64,000 nucleotides of DNA from Streptomyces alboniger. Its GTDB lineage: Bacteria; Actinomycetota; Actinomycetes; Streptomycetales; Streptomycetaceae. The notes beneath the pieces were generated by a model. It was not told the DNA's origin and searched no databases. It saw nothing but the letters and a program-made list of their open reading frames with translations. This document shows positions 16,758-24,996 of this stretch, one piece after another (position 1 is the stretch's first letter; each line of letters begins with the position of its first letter). Where the stretch lies: positions 3,534,001 through 3,598,000 of the forward strand of contig NZ_CP023695.1 of NCBI RefSeq assembly GCF_008704395.1, in the 5' to 3' direction. The translations under genes were made by a program, and so were the position numbers.

Positions 16758-17839
16758 GTTCCGTGCCGTGTGCCCCGCGCCGGATCCGTCCGATCCGTCC
16801 CGTCGGATACGCCGTCGTACGCGTGGGCCGTGCCGCCTTCCTCCTGCACCGGCGGGCTGCCCTCGTCGCCCTCGGGCTCGGCGTTCTGCTCGCCGCGAGC
16901 TGTCTGGCGTACCTGTGTGTCGGGGAGTCGTACGTCCAGCCCGTCGAGGCGCTGAAGGTCGTCCTCGGGCAGCCCTCCGCCGATGAGCTGGTCGTGGGCA
17001 CGCTGCGTGAGCCCCGCATGGTCGTGGGGCTCCTCGTCGGCGCCGCGTTCGGGGTGGCCGGCGGGCTCATCCAGACCGTGGCCCGCAATCCGCTCGCCAG
17101 CCCGGACATCATCGGCATCAGCCACGGCGCGAGCGCGCTGACGGTCGGCGCGATGACCTTCGGCGTCACCTCGTACGCGGTGCTGCCCTACCTGTCGGTG
17201 ATCGGCGGCATCGCGGCCGCCGCCCTCGTGTACGTCTTCGCGTGGCGCGGCGGCCTGCACGCCGCCCGGTTCGTGCTCATCGGCATCGGCTTCGCGATCG
17301 CGCTGCGTTCGGTGACCACGCTCTTCATGACCAAGGGCGACTACCTCGTCGCCCAGCAGGCGCAGATCTGGATGACGGGCTCCCTCAACGGCCGCGGCTG
17401 GGCCGAGGCGGACCCGCTCGCCCTGACGCTGCTCGTGCTGCTGCCGTGCGTGTTCTGGGCGGCCCGCGCGCAGCGTTCGGTCGCCCTGGACGACGACACG
17501 GCGACCGCCCTCGGGGTGCGCCTCGGCCGCGTACGCCTCGGGCTCGTCCTGCTCGGCGTCGTCCTCGCCTCCGTCGCGACCAGCGCCGCGGGGCCCGTCG
17601 ACTTCGTGGCGCTGCTCGCCCCGCAGATCGCCCGCAGGATGACCCGGACCGCGCAGATCCCGCTGCTCTGCTCGGCGCTGATGGGGGCGCTGATCGTGGT
17701 CCTCGCCGACCTGCTCGCCCGCCGCCTGTTCTCGCCCACGGAGCTGCCGGTGGGCGTGCTGACGGCGGCCGTCGGTGCCCCGTACCTGATCTGGCTGATC
17801 GTCCGCAGCCGTTCCGTCCGCAATGGAGGCACCTCGTGA
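16754..17839 (+). CDS. FecCD-type iron-siderophore permease 2
   Basis: 361 residues from the GTG at 16754, whose last bases form the stop of the previous gene. A basic N-terminal extension precedes the first helix (AALVALGLGVLLAASCLAYL). The motifs GLIQTVARNPLASPDIIGISHGAS and LLAPQIARRMT mirror those of the first permease. The long open frame upstream of the GTG overlaps permease 1 and is a shadow. It ends in a GTGA overlap with the ATPase gene, so all three are coupled in translation. Confidence 0.93.
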   Translation: MSSVPCAPRRIRPIRPVGYAVVRVGRAAFLLHRRAALVALGLGVLLAASCLAYLCVGESYVQPVEALKVVLGQPSADELVVGTLREPRMVVGLLVGAAFGVAGGLIQTVARNPLASPDIIGISHGASALTVGAMTFGVTSYAVLPYLSVIGGIAAAALVYVFAWRGGLHAARFVLIGIGFAIALRSVTTLFMTKGDYLVAQQAQIWMTGSLNGRGWAEADPLALTLLVLLPCVFWAARAQRSVALDDDTATALGVRLGRVRLGLVLLGVVLASVATSAAGPVDFVALLAPQIARRMTRTAQIPLLCSALMGALIVVLADLLARRLFSPTELPVGVLTAAVGAPYLIWLIVRSRSVRNGGTS

Positions 17840-18660
17840 CAGCCGCCCGACTCTCGGCCCGCGAGCTGACCCTCGCCTACGAGGACCGCACGGTCGTCGA
17901 CCGCCTCGACCTGGCGATCCCCGATGGCAAGGTCACCGTGATCGTCGGGCCCAACGCGTGCGGCAAGTCCACGACGCTCCGGGCACTCGGCCGTCTCCTG
18001 AAGCCCAAGAGCGGCGCGGTCCTCCTGGACGGCGAGACGCTCGCCAAGCTGCCCACGAAGAAGATCGCCCAGCAGATCGGGCTGCTCCCGCAGACGCCCG
18101 TCGCCCCCGAGGCGATCACCGTCGCCGACCTCGTCGCGCGCGGCCGCCAGCCGCACCAGCACTGGTGGCAGCAGTGGTCCGACGCCGACGAGACGGCGGT
18201 GACGGAGGCCATGGAACGTACCGACGTGGCCGCCCTCGCCGAACGCGCCGTCGACGAGCTGTCCGGCGGCCAGCGGCAGCGCGTGTGGATCGCGATGGCC
18301 CTGGCCCAGGACACCGACCTGCTGCTCCTCGACGAGCCGACGACGTACCTCGACATCTCCCACCAGGTCGAGGTCCTCGACCTGGTGCGCCAGCTCAACC
18401 ACGACCGCGGCCGCACGGTCGTGGTCGTCCTGCACGACCTCAACCAGGCCGCGCGGTACGCCGATCACCTCGTCGCCATGAAGTCGGGCGAGGTCGTCGC
18501 CGAGGGCGCCCCCTCGAAGATCGTCACCGAACAGCTCGTACGCGACGTCTTCGGCCTGGCGTGTGTCGTCGTAGCGGACCCCGTGACCGGCTCCCCCCTC
18601 GTCGTCCCCGGGGCGCCGTGGTCCGCGGCCGCGCCCGCCCCCAGCAGCACCCCCGTTTAA
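17836..18660 (+). CDS. Iron-siderophore ABC transporter ATPase
   Basis: 274 residues from the GTG at 17836. Walker A is GPNACGKST (about residues 39-47), the Q-loop is IGLLPQTP, the signature is ELSGGQRQRVWIAMAL, Walker B is LLLLDEPTTYLD, and the H-loop is VLHDLN. The sequence is of the FepC/FhuC class that powers ferric siderophore uptake. A Pro/Ala-rich tail (WSAAAPAPSSTPV) follows the domain. It overlaps permease 2 by four bases and is followed 18 bases later by the binding lipoprotein. Confidence 0.94.
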   Translation: MTAARLSARELTLAYEDRTVVDRLDLAIPDGKVTVIVGPNACGKSTTLRALGRLLKPKSGAVLLDGETLAKLPTKKIAQQIGLLPQTPVAPEAITVADLVARGRQPHQHWWQQWSDADETAVTEAMERTDVAALAERAVDELSGGQRQRVWIAMALAQDTDLLLLDEPTTYLDISHQVEVLDLVRQLNHDRGRTVVVVLHDLNQAARYADHLVAMKSGEVVAEGAPSKIVTEQLVRDVFGLACVVVADPVTGSPLVVPGAPWSAAAPAPSSTPV

Positions 18661-18678
18661 CGCATGAAAGGCGTCCCC

Positions 18679-19668
18679 ATGACCCTCCCCACGCACCGCT
18701 TCCGCTCCCCGCTGCGCCGCCGCGCGCTCCTCACCGGCTCCCTGGCCCTGACCGGCGCGCTCGCGCTGTCCGCCTGCGGCTCCTCGGACTCCGACAAGGA
18801 CTCCGGCTCGGGCAAGACCCGTACCCTCAAGACGGCCATGGGTGACGTGAAGGTCCCCGTCGCCCCCGAGCGGGTCGTCGTCCTCGACACCGCCGAGCTG
18901 GACTCCGCGATCTCCCTGGGCGTCAAGCCGGTCGGCGCCACGCACGTCGAGGCCGAGTCGGGCTTCCCGGGCTACCTGCCGAAGGACAAGGTCAGCGGCA
19001 TCAAGGACGTCGGCGAGATGATGACCCCCAACATGGAGGCCATCGCCGCGCTCAAGCCCGACCTGATCCTCACGTCGAAGATCCGGCACGCCGCCAAGTA
19101 CGACCAGCTGAAGAAGATCGCGCCGACCGTCATGACGGAGACGACGGGCTTCCCCTGGAAGGAGAATTTCCAGGTGCACGCCGACGCGCTGGGCAAGCGG
19201 GCCGAGGCGAAGAAGGTCGTCTCCGACTACGAGGCCCACACCAAGAAGGTCACCGAGGCCATCGGCGGCCCCGCGAAGGCGAAGGCGACGAAGGTCAACG
19301 TCCTGCGCTTCATCGAGGGCGCCGACATCCGCCTCTACGGCGAGCAGACCTACATCGCGACGCTCCTCAAGGACGTCGGCCTCGGCCGCGCGCCGATCGC
19401 CGCGAAGGCGAAGGACGGCTTCTCCTACGACCTGTCGCCCGAGAAGATCGACCTCGCCGACACGGACGTCATCTTCCAGTCCACGTACGGCGATCCGAAG
19501 AAGGCCAAGCAGACGCAGACCGTCGGCAGCGGCCTGTGGAAGAACATGAAGGCCGTGAAGTCCGGCAACGTCCACACCGTCAAGGACGAGCTGTGGATCC
19601 AGGGCATCGGCTACACCGCGGCCAACAAGATCCTCGACGAGATGCAGGCGGATCTGACGAAGAAGTAG
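18679..19668 (+). CDS. Iron-siderophore-binding lipoprotein
   Basis: About 329 residues from the ATG at 18679, which has an AAAGG seven bases upstream; the ATG at 18664 is less well placed. The N-terminus LRRRALLTGSLALTGALALSAC ends in a lipobox (LSAC), with two Arg-rich pairs before it. The mature part is a class III (FepB/FecB) periplasmic-binding domain: PERVVVLDTAELDSAISLGVKPVGA, then NMEAIAALKPDLILTS and the long helix linker. It captures the ferric siderophore at the outer face and hands it to the two permeases. It is the last gene of the operon. Confidence 0.93.
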   Translation: MTLPTHRFRSPLRRRALLTGSLALTGALALSACGSSDSDKDSGSGKTRTLKTAMGDVKVPVAPERVVVLDTAELDSAISLGVKPVGATHVEAESGFPGYLPKDKVSGIKDVGEMMTPNMEAIAALKPDLILTSKIRHAAKYDQLKKIAPTVMTETTGFPWKENFQVHADALGKRAEAKKVVSDYEAHTKKVTEAIGGPAKAKATKVNVLRFIEGADIRLYGEQTYIATLLKDVGLGRAPIAAKAKDGFSYDLSPEKIDLADTDVIFQSTYGDPKKAKQTQTVGSGLWKNMKAVKSGNVHTVKDELWIQGIGYTAANKILDEMQADLTKK

Positions 19669-19713
19669 GGCTCCCCGTGCGGGGTGCGGCGTGAGGCGTG
19701 AGGGGTGCGGCGC

Positions 19714-20754
19714 TCACGGCCGTCGTCGCTGCGATCTCCACACCAGGAAGAGCGCCGAGGCGACGGCCGCGCCGCGCACCACCCACGGCCACGTCTCGGC
19801 GATGGCGCCGCTCATCCGCCCGTCCCGGATCGGATCGCCCCACCGGCCGTCCGTACGCCCCCACAGCCAGGTGAGCCCGGCGGCCACCGCGAGCCCCGGC
19901 ATCCCCAGCACGGCCCACTTCGCCTCGGCGCGGGAGAGCCTGCGGGAGGCGTAGGCGATGAGCCAGCCACCGCCGAGCGCCAGCCAGTTGCCGAGGACGG
20001 CACCGGCGATGAGCAGGGCGGCGGCGAGGAGGAGCAGGGGGTTGCTGAGGCCGGCGCCTTCGCCGGGGCGGCGGGGGAGGCGGGGGCGCCAGCGGCGGCG
20101 GCTCTCGGCCTCCCCCACTTTTTCCACTTCCTCCACTTCCTCCTCGGCCTCCGCGCCGGCCTCCGCAGCGGCCTCCTTGCCGAGGCGCGGGGGGTCGTCC
20201 GGGTCCGGTGGGGGTTTCAGTATTTCGGGGATCTCCACGCCGCCGACGAAACCGGGAACGGTGTCCGCGCCGCCGAAGGGGCTGCTGTCCAGCCGCCACC
20301 AGTCCGGCTCGGAACCGCTCGGCCCCAGCTCGTCCGAGCCCGCGAGATGCGGCGGGGACGGGCGGGGGTCGTCCAGGTCCAACAGGTCCTGCGGCGGCGG
20401 GGTCTTGGGGGCACGGCGGGGCCGGGGCACGATGCGGCGAAGCCGCTTGGCTGCGTCTTCTCCTCCTCCGTGCTGCGGGGGTACGGCCGCGGGGGCGTCT
20501 GGAGTGCCGGGAGTGCCGGGGGTCTCGCCCGCCGCGTCGACGATGTCTTCCGGGGTGCCGAGCCGCGCCAGGATGCGGCGGACGGCGGCGGGGCTGTCGC
20601 CGCCCGCGCCCGCGCCGGCCCTGCCCCGGTCGATCTGATTGCGCAGGTCGGCGACCAGGCGCATGCGGGCGCCCGACGGCAACTGCCGCTGCTGGGCCAG
20701 GTCTCCGACCCTGCTCAGATAGTCGTAGACCAGCTGGTCGCTCTCGATCCCCAC
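19714..20754 (-). CDS. HAAS-domain-like membrane protein
   Basis: About 346 residues from the GTG at 20754, chosen because GGAGGGG lies five bases upstream; the longer open frame starting at 20826 lacks such a site. The N-terminal 70 residues (SDQLVYDYLSRVGDLAQQRQLPSGARMRLVADLRNQID) look like the helical HAAS/DUF1700 signalling module. A Pro/Asp-rich disordered middle with a run of acidic Glu/Ala-Glu repeats follows. The last 110 residues hold about four membrane helices. The function is unknown. In Streptomyces such proteins sometimes accompany PadR regulators, but none is present here. Confidence 0.7.
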   Translation of the reverse strand: MGIESDQLVYDYLSRVGDLAQQRQLPSGARMRLVADLRNQIDRGRAGAGAGGDSPAAVRRILARLGTPEDIVDAAGETPGTPGTPDAPAAVPPQHGGGEDAAKRLRRIVPRPRRAPKTPPPQDLLDLDDPRPSPPHLAGSDELGPSGSEPDWWRLDSSPFGGADTVPGFVGGVEIPEILKPPPDPDDPPRLGKEAAAEAGAEAEEEVEEVEKVGEAESRRRWRPRLPRRPGEGAGLSNPLLLLAAALLIAGAVLGNWLALGGGWLIAYASRRLSRAEAKWAVLGMPGLAVAAGLTWLWGRTDGRWGDPIRDGRMSGAIAETWPWVVRGAAVASALFLVWRSQRRRP

Positions 20755-20869
20755 GAAGTCCCCTCCGGGGCGGCTGCGTTGGTAATCCCCGAGGTCCGAC
20801 GTTACCGGGTCCGCCTCGGGAAACACGCGGGCGGTCGCTCATGAGGCCACGACCGGGGAAGCTGTTTGT

Positions 20870-21409
20870 GTGCGTGATTACGTAGAGGTTCCCGGTCAGT
20901 TGGTTCTGCGCCCGTGGTCGCTTCGGGACCGTGACAGCTTGGTGGCGGCATTCAAGGAGCCGGAGATGGGTCGTCAGGCTGATCAGCCCGTCGATACGCC
21001 GACCGCCGCGGCCGACTGGATCGAGCGGCGTGCCGGTCGGTGGGCCGACGGTTCGGAGTATTCCTTCGCGGTGACCGGTGCCGACGGCGTGGTGCTGGGC
21101 AATGTTGCCGTGGGTGCGGTCGATCGGGTGCACGGCATCGGATGGGTGTCGTACTGGACCACGTCCGGCGCACGCGGACAGGGAGTGGCCACGAGAGCAT
21201 GTGTCGCGCTGGCCGACTGGGCCTTCGAGGACGCGGGTCTGTTCCGGCTGGAGCTGGGGCATCGGGTGAACAACCCGGCCTCGTGCCGAGTCGCCATGGG
21301 CGCTGGGTTCACGATAGAAGGCAGGGAGCGCCAGAAGCTCGTCTATGACGGCACGCGCTACGACGTGGAGTTGCACGCTCGCTTGGCCAGTGACCCCTTC
21401 CCCATCTGA
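20870..21409 (+). CDS. GNAT N-acetyltransferase (RimJ/RimL type)
   Basis: 179 residues from GTG. It starts with LVLRPWSLRDRDSLVAAF, the usual beta1-helix1 opening of RimJ-like acetyltransferases, and has the acetyl-CoA loop WTTSGARGQGVATRACVALADWAF (motif A, RGQGVAT) and LELGHRVNNPASCRVAMGAGF (motif B). The product probably acetylates a small molecule or a protein N-terminus; the substrate is not predictable. It is divergent from the HAAS-like gene and stands alone. Confidence 0.85.
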   Translation: MRDYVEVPGQLVLRPWSLRDRDSLVAAFKEPEMGRQADQPVDTPTAAADWIERRAGRWADGSEYSFAVTGADGVVLGNVAVGAVDRVHGIGWVSYWTTSGARGQGVATRACVALADWAFEDAGLFRLELGHRVNNPASCRVAMGAGFTIEGRERQKLVYDGTRYDVELHARLASDPFPI

Positions 21410-21458
21410 CACCTCCTCCCTGGAGGGGCGGGGGCGGGTGGGGAGCCCCCGGGCAGAA

Positions 21459-21506
21459 GGCGTCCCGCCCGATAGGCGTTCCGCCCGATAGCCGTCCCGC
21501 CCGATA
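21459..21506. repeat. Three 16-bp tandem repeats in the leader of the GT87 gene
   Basis: Units ending in CCGCCCGATA repeat at exact 16-bp spacing (21459-21474, 21475-21490, 21491-21506), with a fourth partial unit GCGTCCCC before the start codon. The array fills the last 60 bases before the GT87 gene and could hold several copies of a binding site or simply reflect slippage. Confidence 0.8.
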
Positions 21507-21516
21507 GCGTCCCCCC

Positions 21517-22785
21517 GTGAAGCCACGTACAGTCACCTTTCTGTCACTCTCCGCCCTCGGCGCCTCCCTCGCCGCCCTCGCCGTCCTCTGCCTCCTCCAG
21601 CGCATCCCCATGGCCGACGCCCTCGTCTATCGCGCTGAGGGGCAGGCCGTCGTCGGCGGTGCGGATCTGTACGGGTTCACCGTCACCGAGTGGGAACTCC
21701 CGGCCACCTACCCCCCGTTCGCCGCGCTCCTCTTCGTGCCCGCCGTCTGGCTCCCCCTCCCCGCGCTCAAGGTCGTCTTCCTCCTCGGCAACACCGCCCT
21801 CGTCGCCCTCCTCCTGCACCTCTCCTGTCGTCTCACCGGCCTCCGCCCCCGGCCCAGTCACCTCTGCGCCGCCACGGCCCTCGCCCTGTGGCTGGAGCCC
21901 GTCTTCCAGACCGTCGTCTTCGGGCAGATCAATCTCGTCCTCGCCTGCCTGGTCCTCTGGGACCTGACCAGACCCGAGGGCGCCGTCGGCAAGGGGTTCG
22001 GGGTGGGGGTCGCCGCGGGGATCAAGCTCACTCCGGCGCTGTTCATCGCGTATCTCTTTCTCGTCGGCCGCGTACGCGAAGCCGTCACCGCCCTGGCGGC
22101 GTTCGCCGGGACCGTGCTGTTCGGCGCGCTCGTCCTGCCGTCGGCCACCGTCGAGTTCTGGACGCGCCGCGTCTTCGAGACGGGGCGCGTCGGCAAGGCG
22201 TGGATCGTCGACAACCAGTCCTTGCAGGGCCTGATCGCCCGCGCCCTGCACGACGCGGAGCCCGGCCTCGCGTGGGCGCTGCCCGCCGCCCTGACCGCCG
22301 CCGCGGGCCTGTGGCTGGTCCGCCGCGTCCCCGCCGACGCTCCCGGAGGCGTACTCCTTGCCGCCCTCACGACCCTCCTGATCTGCCCCATCAGCTGGTC
22401 CCACCACTGGGTGTGGTGCGTGCCGCTGCTGGCCTTCCTGATCGCGGAGGGCAGGGCGCGCCTGGCCGCCGCCGTGACCGTGCTCTTCACGGCCCGCACC
22501 TTCTGGGTACTCCCGCACCAGGGCGACCTCGACCTCGGGCTCCCCTGGTGGCAGCAGCCGCTGGCCTCGCCCTATCCACTGCTCGCCCTGGCGCTGTTGC
22601 CGCTGCTGGCCTCGGCGCCGTTGTTGAGTACGTACATGAGTACGAGGACCGAGGTGCCGTCTCCGCGCGCCGGGGTTGACTGGCCGCATGGAACGAGCCC
22701 GGCCGAACACGGAGACCGCGACCGCCGCCGCACCGGCGCGGACCGAGACCACCGCGGAGCCCCGCGCCGCGTGGGCCGCCCGTAA
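21517..22785 (+). CDS. GT87-type membrane mannosyltransferase
   Basis: 422 residues, a polytopic membrane protein of the DUF2029/GT87 family that uses polyprenyl-phosphomannose as donor for lipid- or glycan-linked mannose. The first extracellular loop has DALVYRAEGQAVVGGADLYGFTVTEWELPATYPPFAALLF, with the conserved acidic residues and the YPPF motif. Later loops carry GQINLVLACLVLWDL, VDNQSLQGLIAR and CPISWSHHWVW, all family hallmarks. The final 35 residues (DWPHGTSPAEHGDRDRRRTG...) are hydrophilic, overlap the next gene in another frame and may be a read-through tail. Confidence 0.85.
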   Translation: MKPRTVTFLSLSALGASLAALAVLCLLQRIPMADALVYRAEGQAVVGGADLYGFTVTEWELPATYPPFAALLFVPAVWLPLPALKVVFLLGNTALVALLLHLSCRLTGLRPRPSHLCAATALALWLEPVFQTVVFGQINLVLACLVLWDLTRPEGAVGKGFGVGVAAGIKLTPALFIAYLFLVGRVREAVTALAAFAGTVLFGALVLPSATVEFWTRRVFETGRVGKAWIVDNQSLQGLIARALHDAEPGLAWALPAALTAAAGLWLVRRVPADAPGGVLLAALTTLLICPISWSHHWVWCVPLLAFLIAEGRARLAAAVTVLFTARTFWVLPHQGDLDLGLPWWQQPLASPYPLLALALLPLLASAPLLSTYMSTRTEVPSPRAGVDWPHGTSPAEHGDRDRRRTGADRDHRGAPRRVGRP

Positions 22786-23098
22786 CGCCGCCTACGCCGC
22801 CGCCCACCCCGTCCCGCCGCCCTCCCGCATCGCGGCCCTGGCCCTGGCGACCCCCGCCGTGCTGCTGCTCCTCGCGCTCGGCTGGCTGATCGTCGCGCTC
22901 GACGGGAGCATCGGCGGCGCGTCGACGCCGGAACACCGGGACCTGGTGGCCCGCTACGTCCTCGCGGTGTTCGCGGGCCTCGGCTGCCTGACGGCGGGCT
23001 GGCGCACGCCCCGCGACTCATCCGTGGCATGGCTGCGGACGGCGTTCGCCTGCGCGTCGGTCGCGGTGGTCCCGGCGGCGATGCTGCTGGGGCTCTGA
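22688..23098 (+). CDS. Small two- to four-helix membrane protein
   Basis: 136 residues from the ATG at 22688, which lies inside the 3' end of the GT87 gene. An Ala/Thr/Glu-rich cytoplasmic lead (TETATAAAPARTETTAEPRAAWAARNAAYAAAH) precedes helices IAALALATPAVLLLLALGWLIVAL, YVLAVFAGLGCLTAGW and LRTAFACASVAVVPAAMLLGL. No family is recognised. The overlap suggests translational coupling with GT87, though a shorter start inside the gene is possible. Confidence 0.6.
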   Translation: MERARPNTETATAAAPARTETTAEPRAAWAARNAAYAAAHPVPPPSRIAALALATPAVLLLLALGWLIVALDGSIGGASTPEHRDLVARYVLAVFAGLGCLTAGWRTPRDSSVAWLRTAFACASVAVVPAAMLLGL

Positions 23099-23109
23099 AG
23101 CGGGCGTTC

Positions 23110-24753
23110 TCAGCTGCCGGCGAGCAGTTCGTCCGCGTCGACGATCCGGTACGCGTAACCCTGCTCGGCGAGGAAACGCTGCCGGTGCGCGGCGAAGTCC
23201 TGGTCGATGGTGTCCCGCGCGACGACGGAGTAGAAGCGGGCCTCGTGCCCGTCCGCCTTGGGCCGCAGCACGCGCCCGAGCCGCTGGGCCTCCTCCTGGC
23301 GCGAGCCGAACGTGCCCGACACCTGGATGGCGACGGTCGCCTCCGGCAGGTCGATGGAGAAGTTCGCGACCTTCGACACGACGAGGACGGAGATCTCGCC
23401 CTGCCGGAAGGCGTCGAAGAGCTTCTCCCGCTGCGCGTTCGTGGTCTCGCCCTTGATGACGGGCGCGTCCAGGTGCTCGCCCAGTTCGTCGAGCTGGTCG
23501 ATGTACTGCCCGATGACCAGGGTCTGCTCACCGGCGTGCTTCTTGACCAGCGCCTCGGTCACCTTCCGCTTGGTCGCCGTGGTGGCACAGAAGCGGTACT
23601 TCTCCTCGGCCTCCGCGGTGGCGTACGCGAGCCGCTCGCCGTCCGTCAGGTTGACCCGCACCTCGACGCAGTCGGCGGGCGCGATGTAGCCCTGGGCCTC
23701 GATCTCCTTCCACGGGGCGTCGAACCGCTTGGGGCCGATGAGCGAGAAGACGTCGGACTCGCGGCCGTCCTCGCGTACGAGCGTCGCGGTGAGCCCGAGG
23801 CGGCGGCGCGCCTGGAGGTCGGCGGTGAACTTGAAGACCGGCGCGGGCAGCAGGTGCACCTCGTCGTAGATGACGAGGCCCCAGTCGCGCGAGTCGAACA
23901 GCTCAAGATGGGGGTAGATGCCCTTCCGCTTGGTCGTGAGCACCTGGTACGTGGCGATGGTGACGGGCCGGATCTCTTTCCTGGTCCCGCTGTACTCACC
24001 GATCTCGTCCTCCGTCAGGGAGGTCCGCTTCACCAGTTCGTGCTTCCACTGGCGGGCGGAGACGGTGTTGGTGACCAGGATGAGGGTGGTGGCCTTGGCC
24101 TGCGCCATGGCCCCGGCGCCGACGAGGGTCTTGCCCGCCCCGCAGGGCAGGACGACCACACCGCTCCCGCCGTGCCAGAACCCCTCGACGGCCTGCTGCT
24201 GGTAGGGCCGCAGCGCCCAGCCGCTCTCGTCGAGGTCGATCGTGTGCGCCTCGCCGTCGACGTACCCGGCGAGGTCCTCGGCGGGCCAGCCCAGCTTCAG
24301 GAGCGTCTGCTTGATCTGGCCGCGCTCGGAGGGGTGGACGGCGACGGTGTCCGGGTCGAGCCGGGCGCCGACGAGCGGCTGGACCTTCTTGGACCGCAGG
24401 ATCTCTTCGAGCACGGGCCGGTCGGTGGTGGTGAGCACGAGCCCGTGGGTGGGGTGCTTGGAGAGCGTGAGGCGTCCGTACCGCGCCATCGTCTCGGCCA
24501 CGTCGACGAGCAGCGCGTGCGGCACGGGGTAGCGGGAGAACTCCACGAGGGCGTCCACGACCTGCTCGGCGTCGTGCCCGGCGGCGCGCGCGTTCCACAG
24601 GCCGAGCGGGGTGACGCGATAGGTGTGGATGTGCTCGGGCGCCCGCTCCAGCTCGGCGAAGGGGGCGATGGCACGGCGGCAGGCGTCGGCCTGCTCGTGG
24701 TCGACCTCGAGCAGCAGTGTCTTGTCCGACTGGACGATGAGGGGACCGTTCAC
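23110..24753 (-). CDS. XPB-type DNA helicase
   Basis: 547 residues, the usual size for bacterial XPB. An N-terminal DNA-damage-recognition-like domain (residues 1-130) precedes helicase domain 1 with Walker A LPCGAGKT at 202-209 and DEVH at 297-300. The XPB-specific RED motif is in VREDGRESDVF, and helicase domain 2 ends with QEEAQRLGRVLRPK (motif VI). It is a 3'-5' SF2 helicase related to the eukaryotic TFIIH subunit; its bacterial role is presumably in repair. It is divergent from the 857-residue helicase-C3 protein, which may be its partner. Confidence 0.93.
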   Translation of the reverse strand: MNGPLIVQSDKTLLLEVDHEQADACRRAIAPFAELERAPEHIHTYRVTPLGLWNARAAGHDAEQVVDALVEFSRYPVPHALLVDVAETMARYGRLTLSKHPTHGLVLTTTDRPVLEEILRSKKVQPLVGARLDPDTVAVHPSERGQIKQTLLKLGWPAEDLAGYVDGEAHTIDLDESGWALRPYQQQAVEGFWHGGSGVVVLPCGAGKTLVGAGAMAQAKATTLILVTNTVSARQWKHELVKRTSLTEDEIGEYSGTRKEIRPVTIATYQVLTTKRKGIYPHLELFDSRDWGLVIYDEVHLLPAPVFKFTADLQARRRLGLTATLVREDGRESDVFSLIGPKRFDAPWKEIEAQGYIAPADCVEVRVNLTDGERLAYATAEAEEKYRFCATTATKRKVTEALVKKHAGEQTLVIGQYIDQLDELGEHLDAPVIKGETTNAQREKLFDAFRQGEISVLVVSKVANFSIDLPEATVAIQVSGTFGSRQEEAQRLGRVLRPKADGHEARFYSVVARDTIDQDFAAHRQRFLAEQGYAYRIVDADELLAGS

Positions 24754-24851
24754 GCGAGCGCCCTTTCCTTAGGCCAAACGTCCAGTGTGCCGCATGTCGT
24801 CCCCGAAGGGGGCGGGCTCTCCCTGGGGCGGGTCCCGGGGCGCCCGGCGTG

Positions 24852-24880
24852 GCCCCGTAAGGGGCGCGGGGAACTGCGCG
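24852..24880 (+). repeat. Dispersed 29-bp palindromic unit, copy 1
   Basis: GCCCCGTAAGGGGCGCGGGG-AACTGCGCG motif, the first of six copies in the window (the others at 27572, 27694, 30548, 38270 and 60483). The GCCCCNNNNGGGGC core can fold as a stem. This copy is in the divergent promoter space between the two helicase genes. Confidence 0.85.
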
Positions 24881-24996
24881 CTCAGCCCCCGCGCACCCGC
24901 GGACGAAGCACAGGCCAGCCCCCACAAGCCCCGCCCCGGCGCCCCGCAAGCTCCGCCAGCCCCGGCAAGGGGCCGGAACCCGCTAACGTGAGCCGG

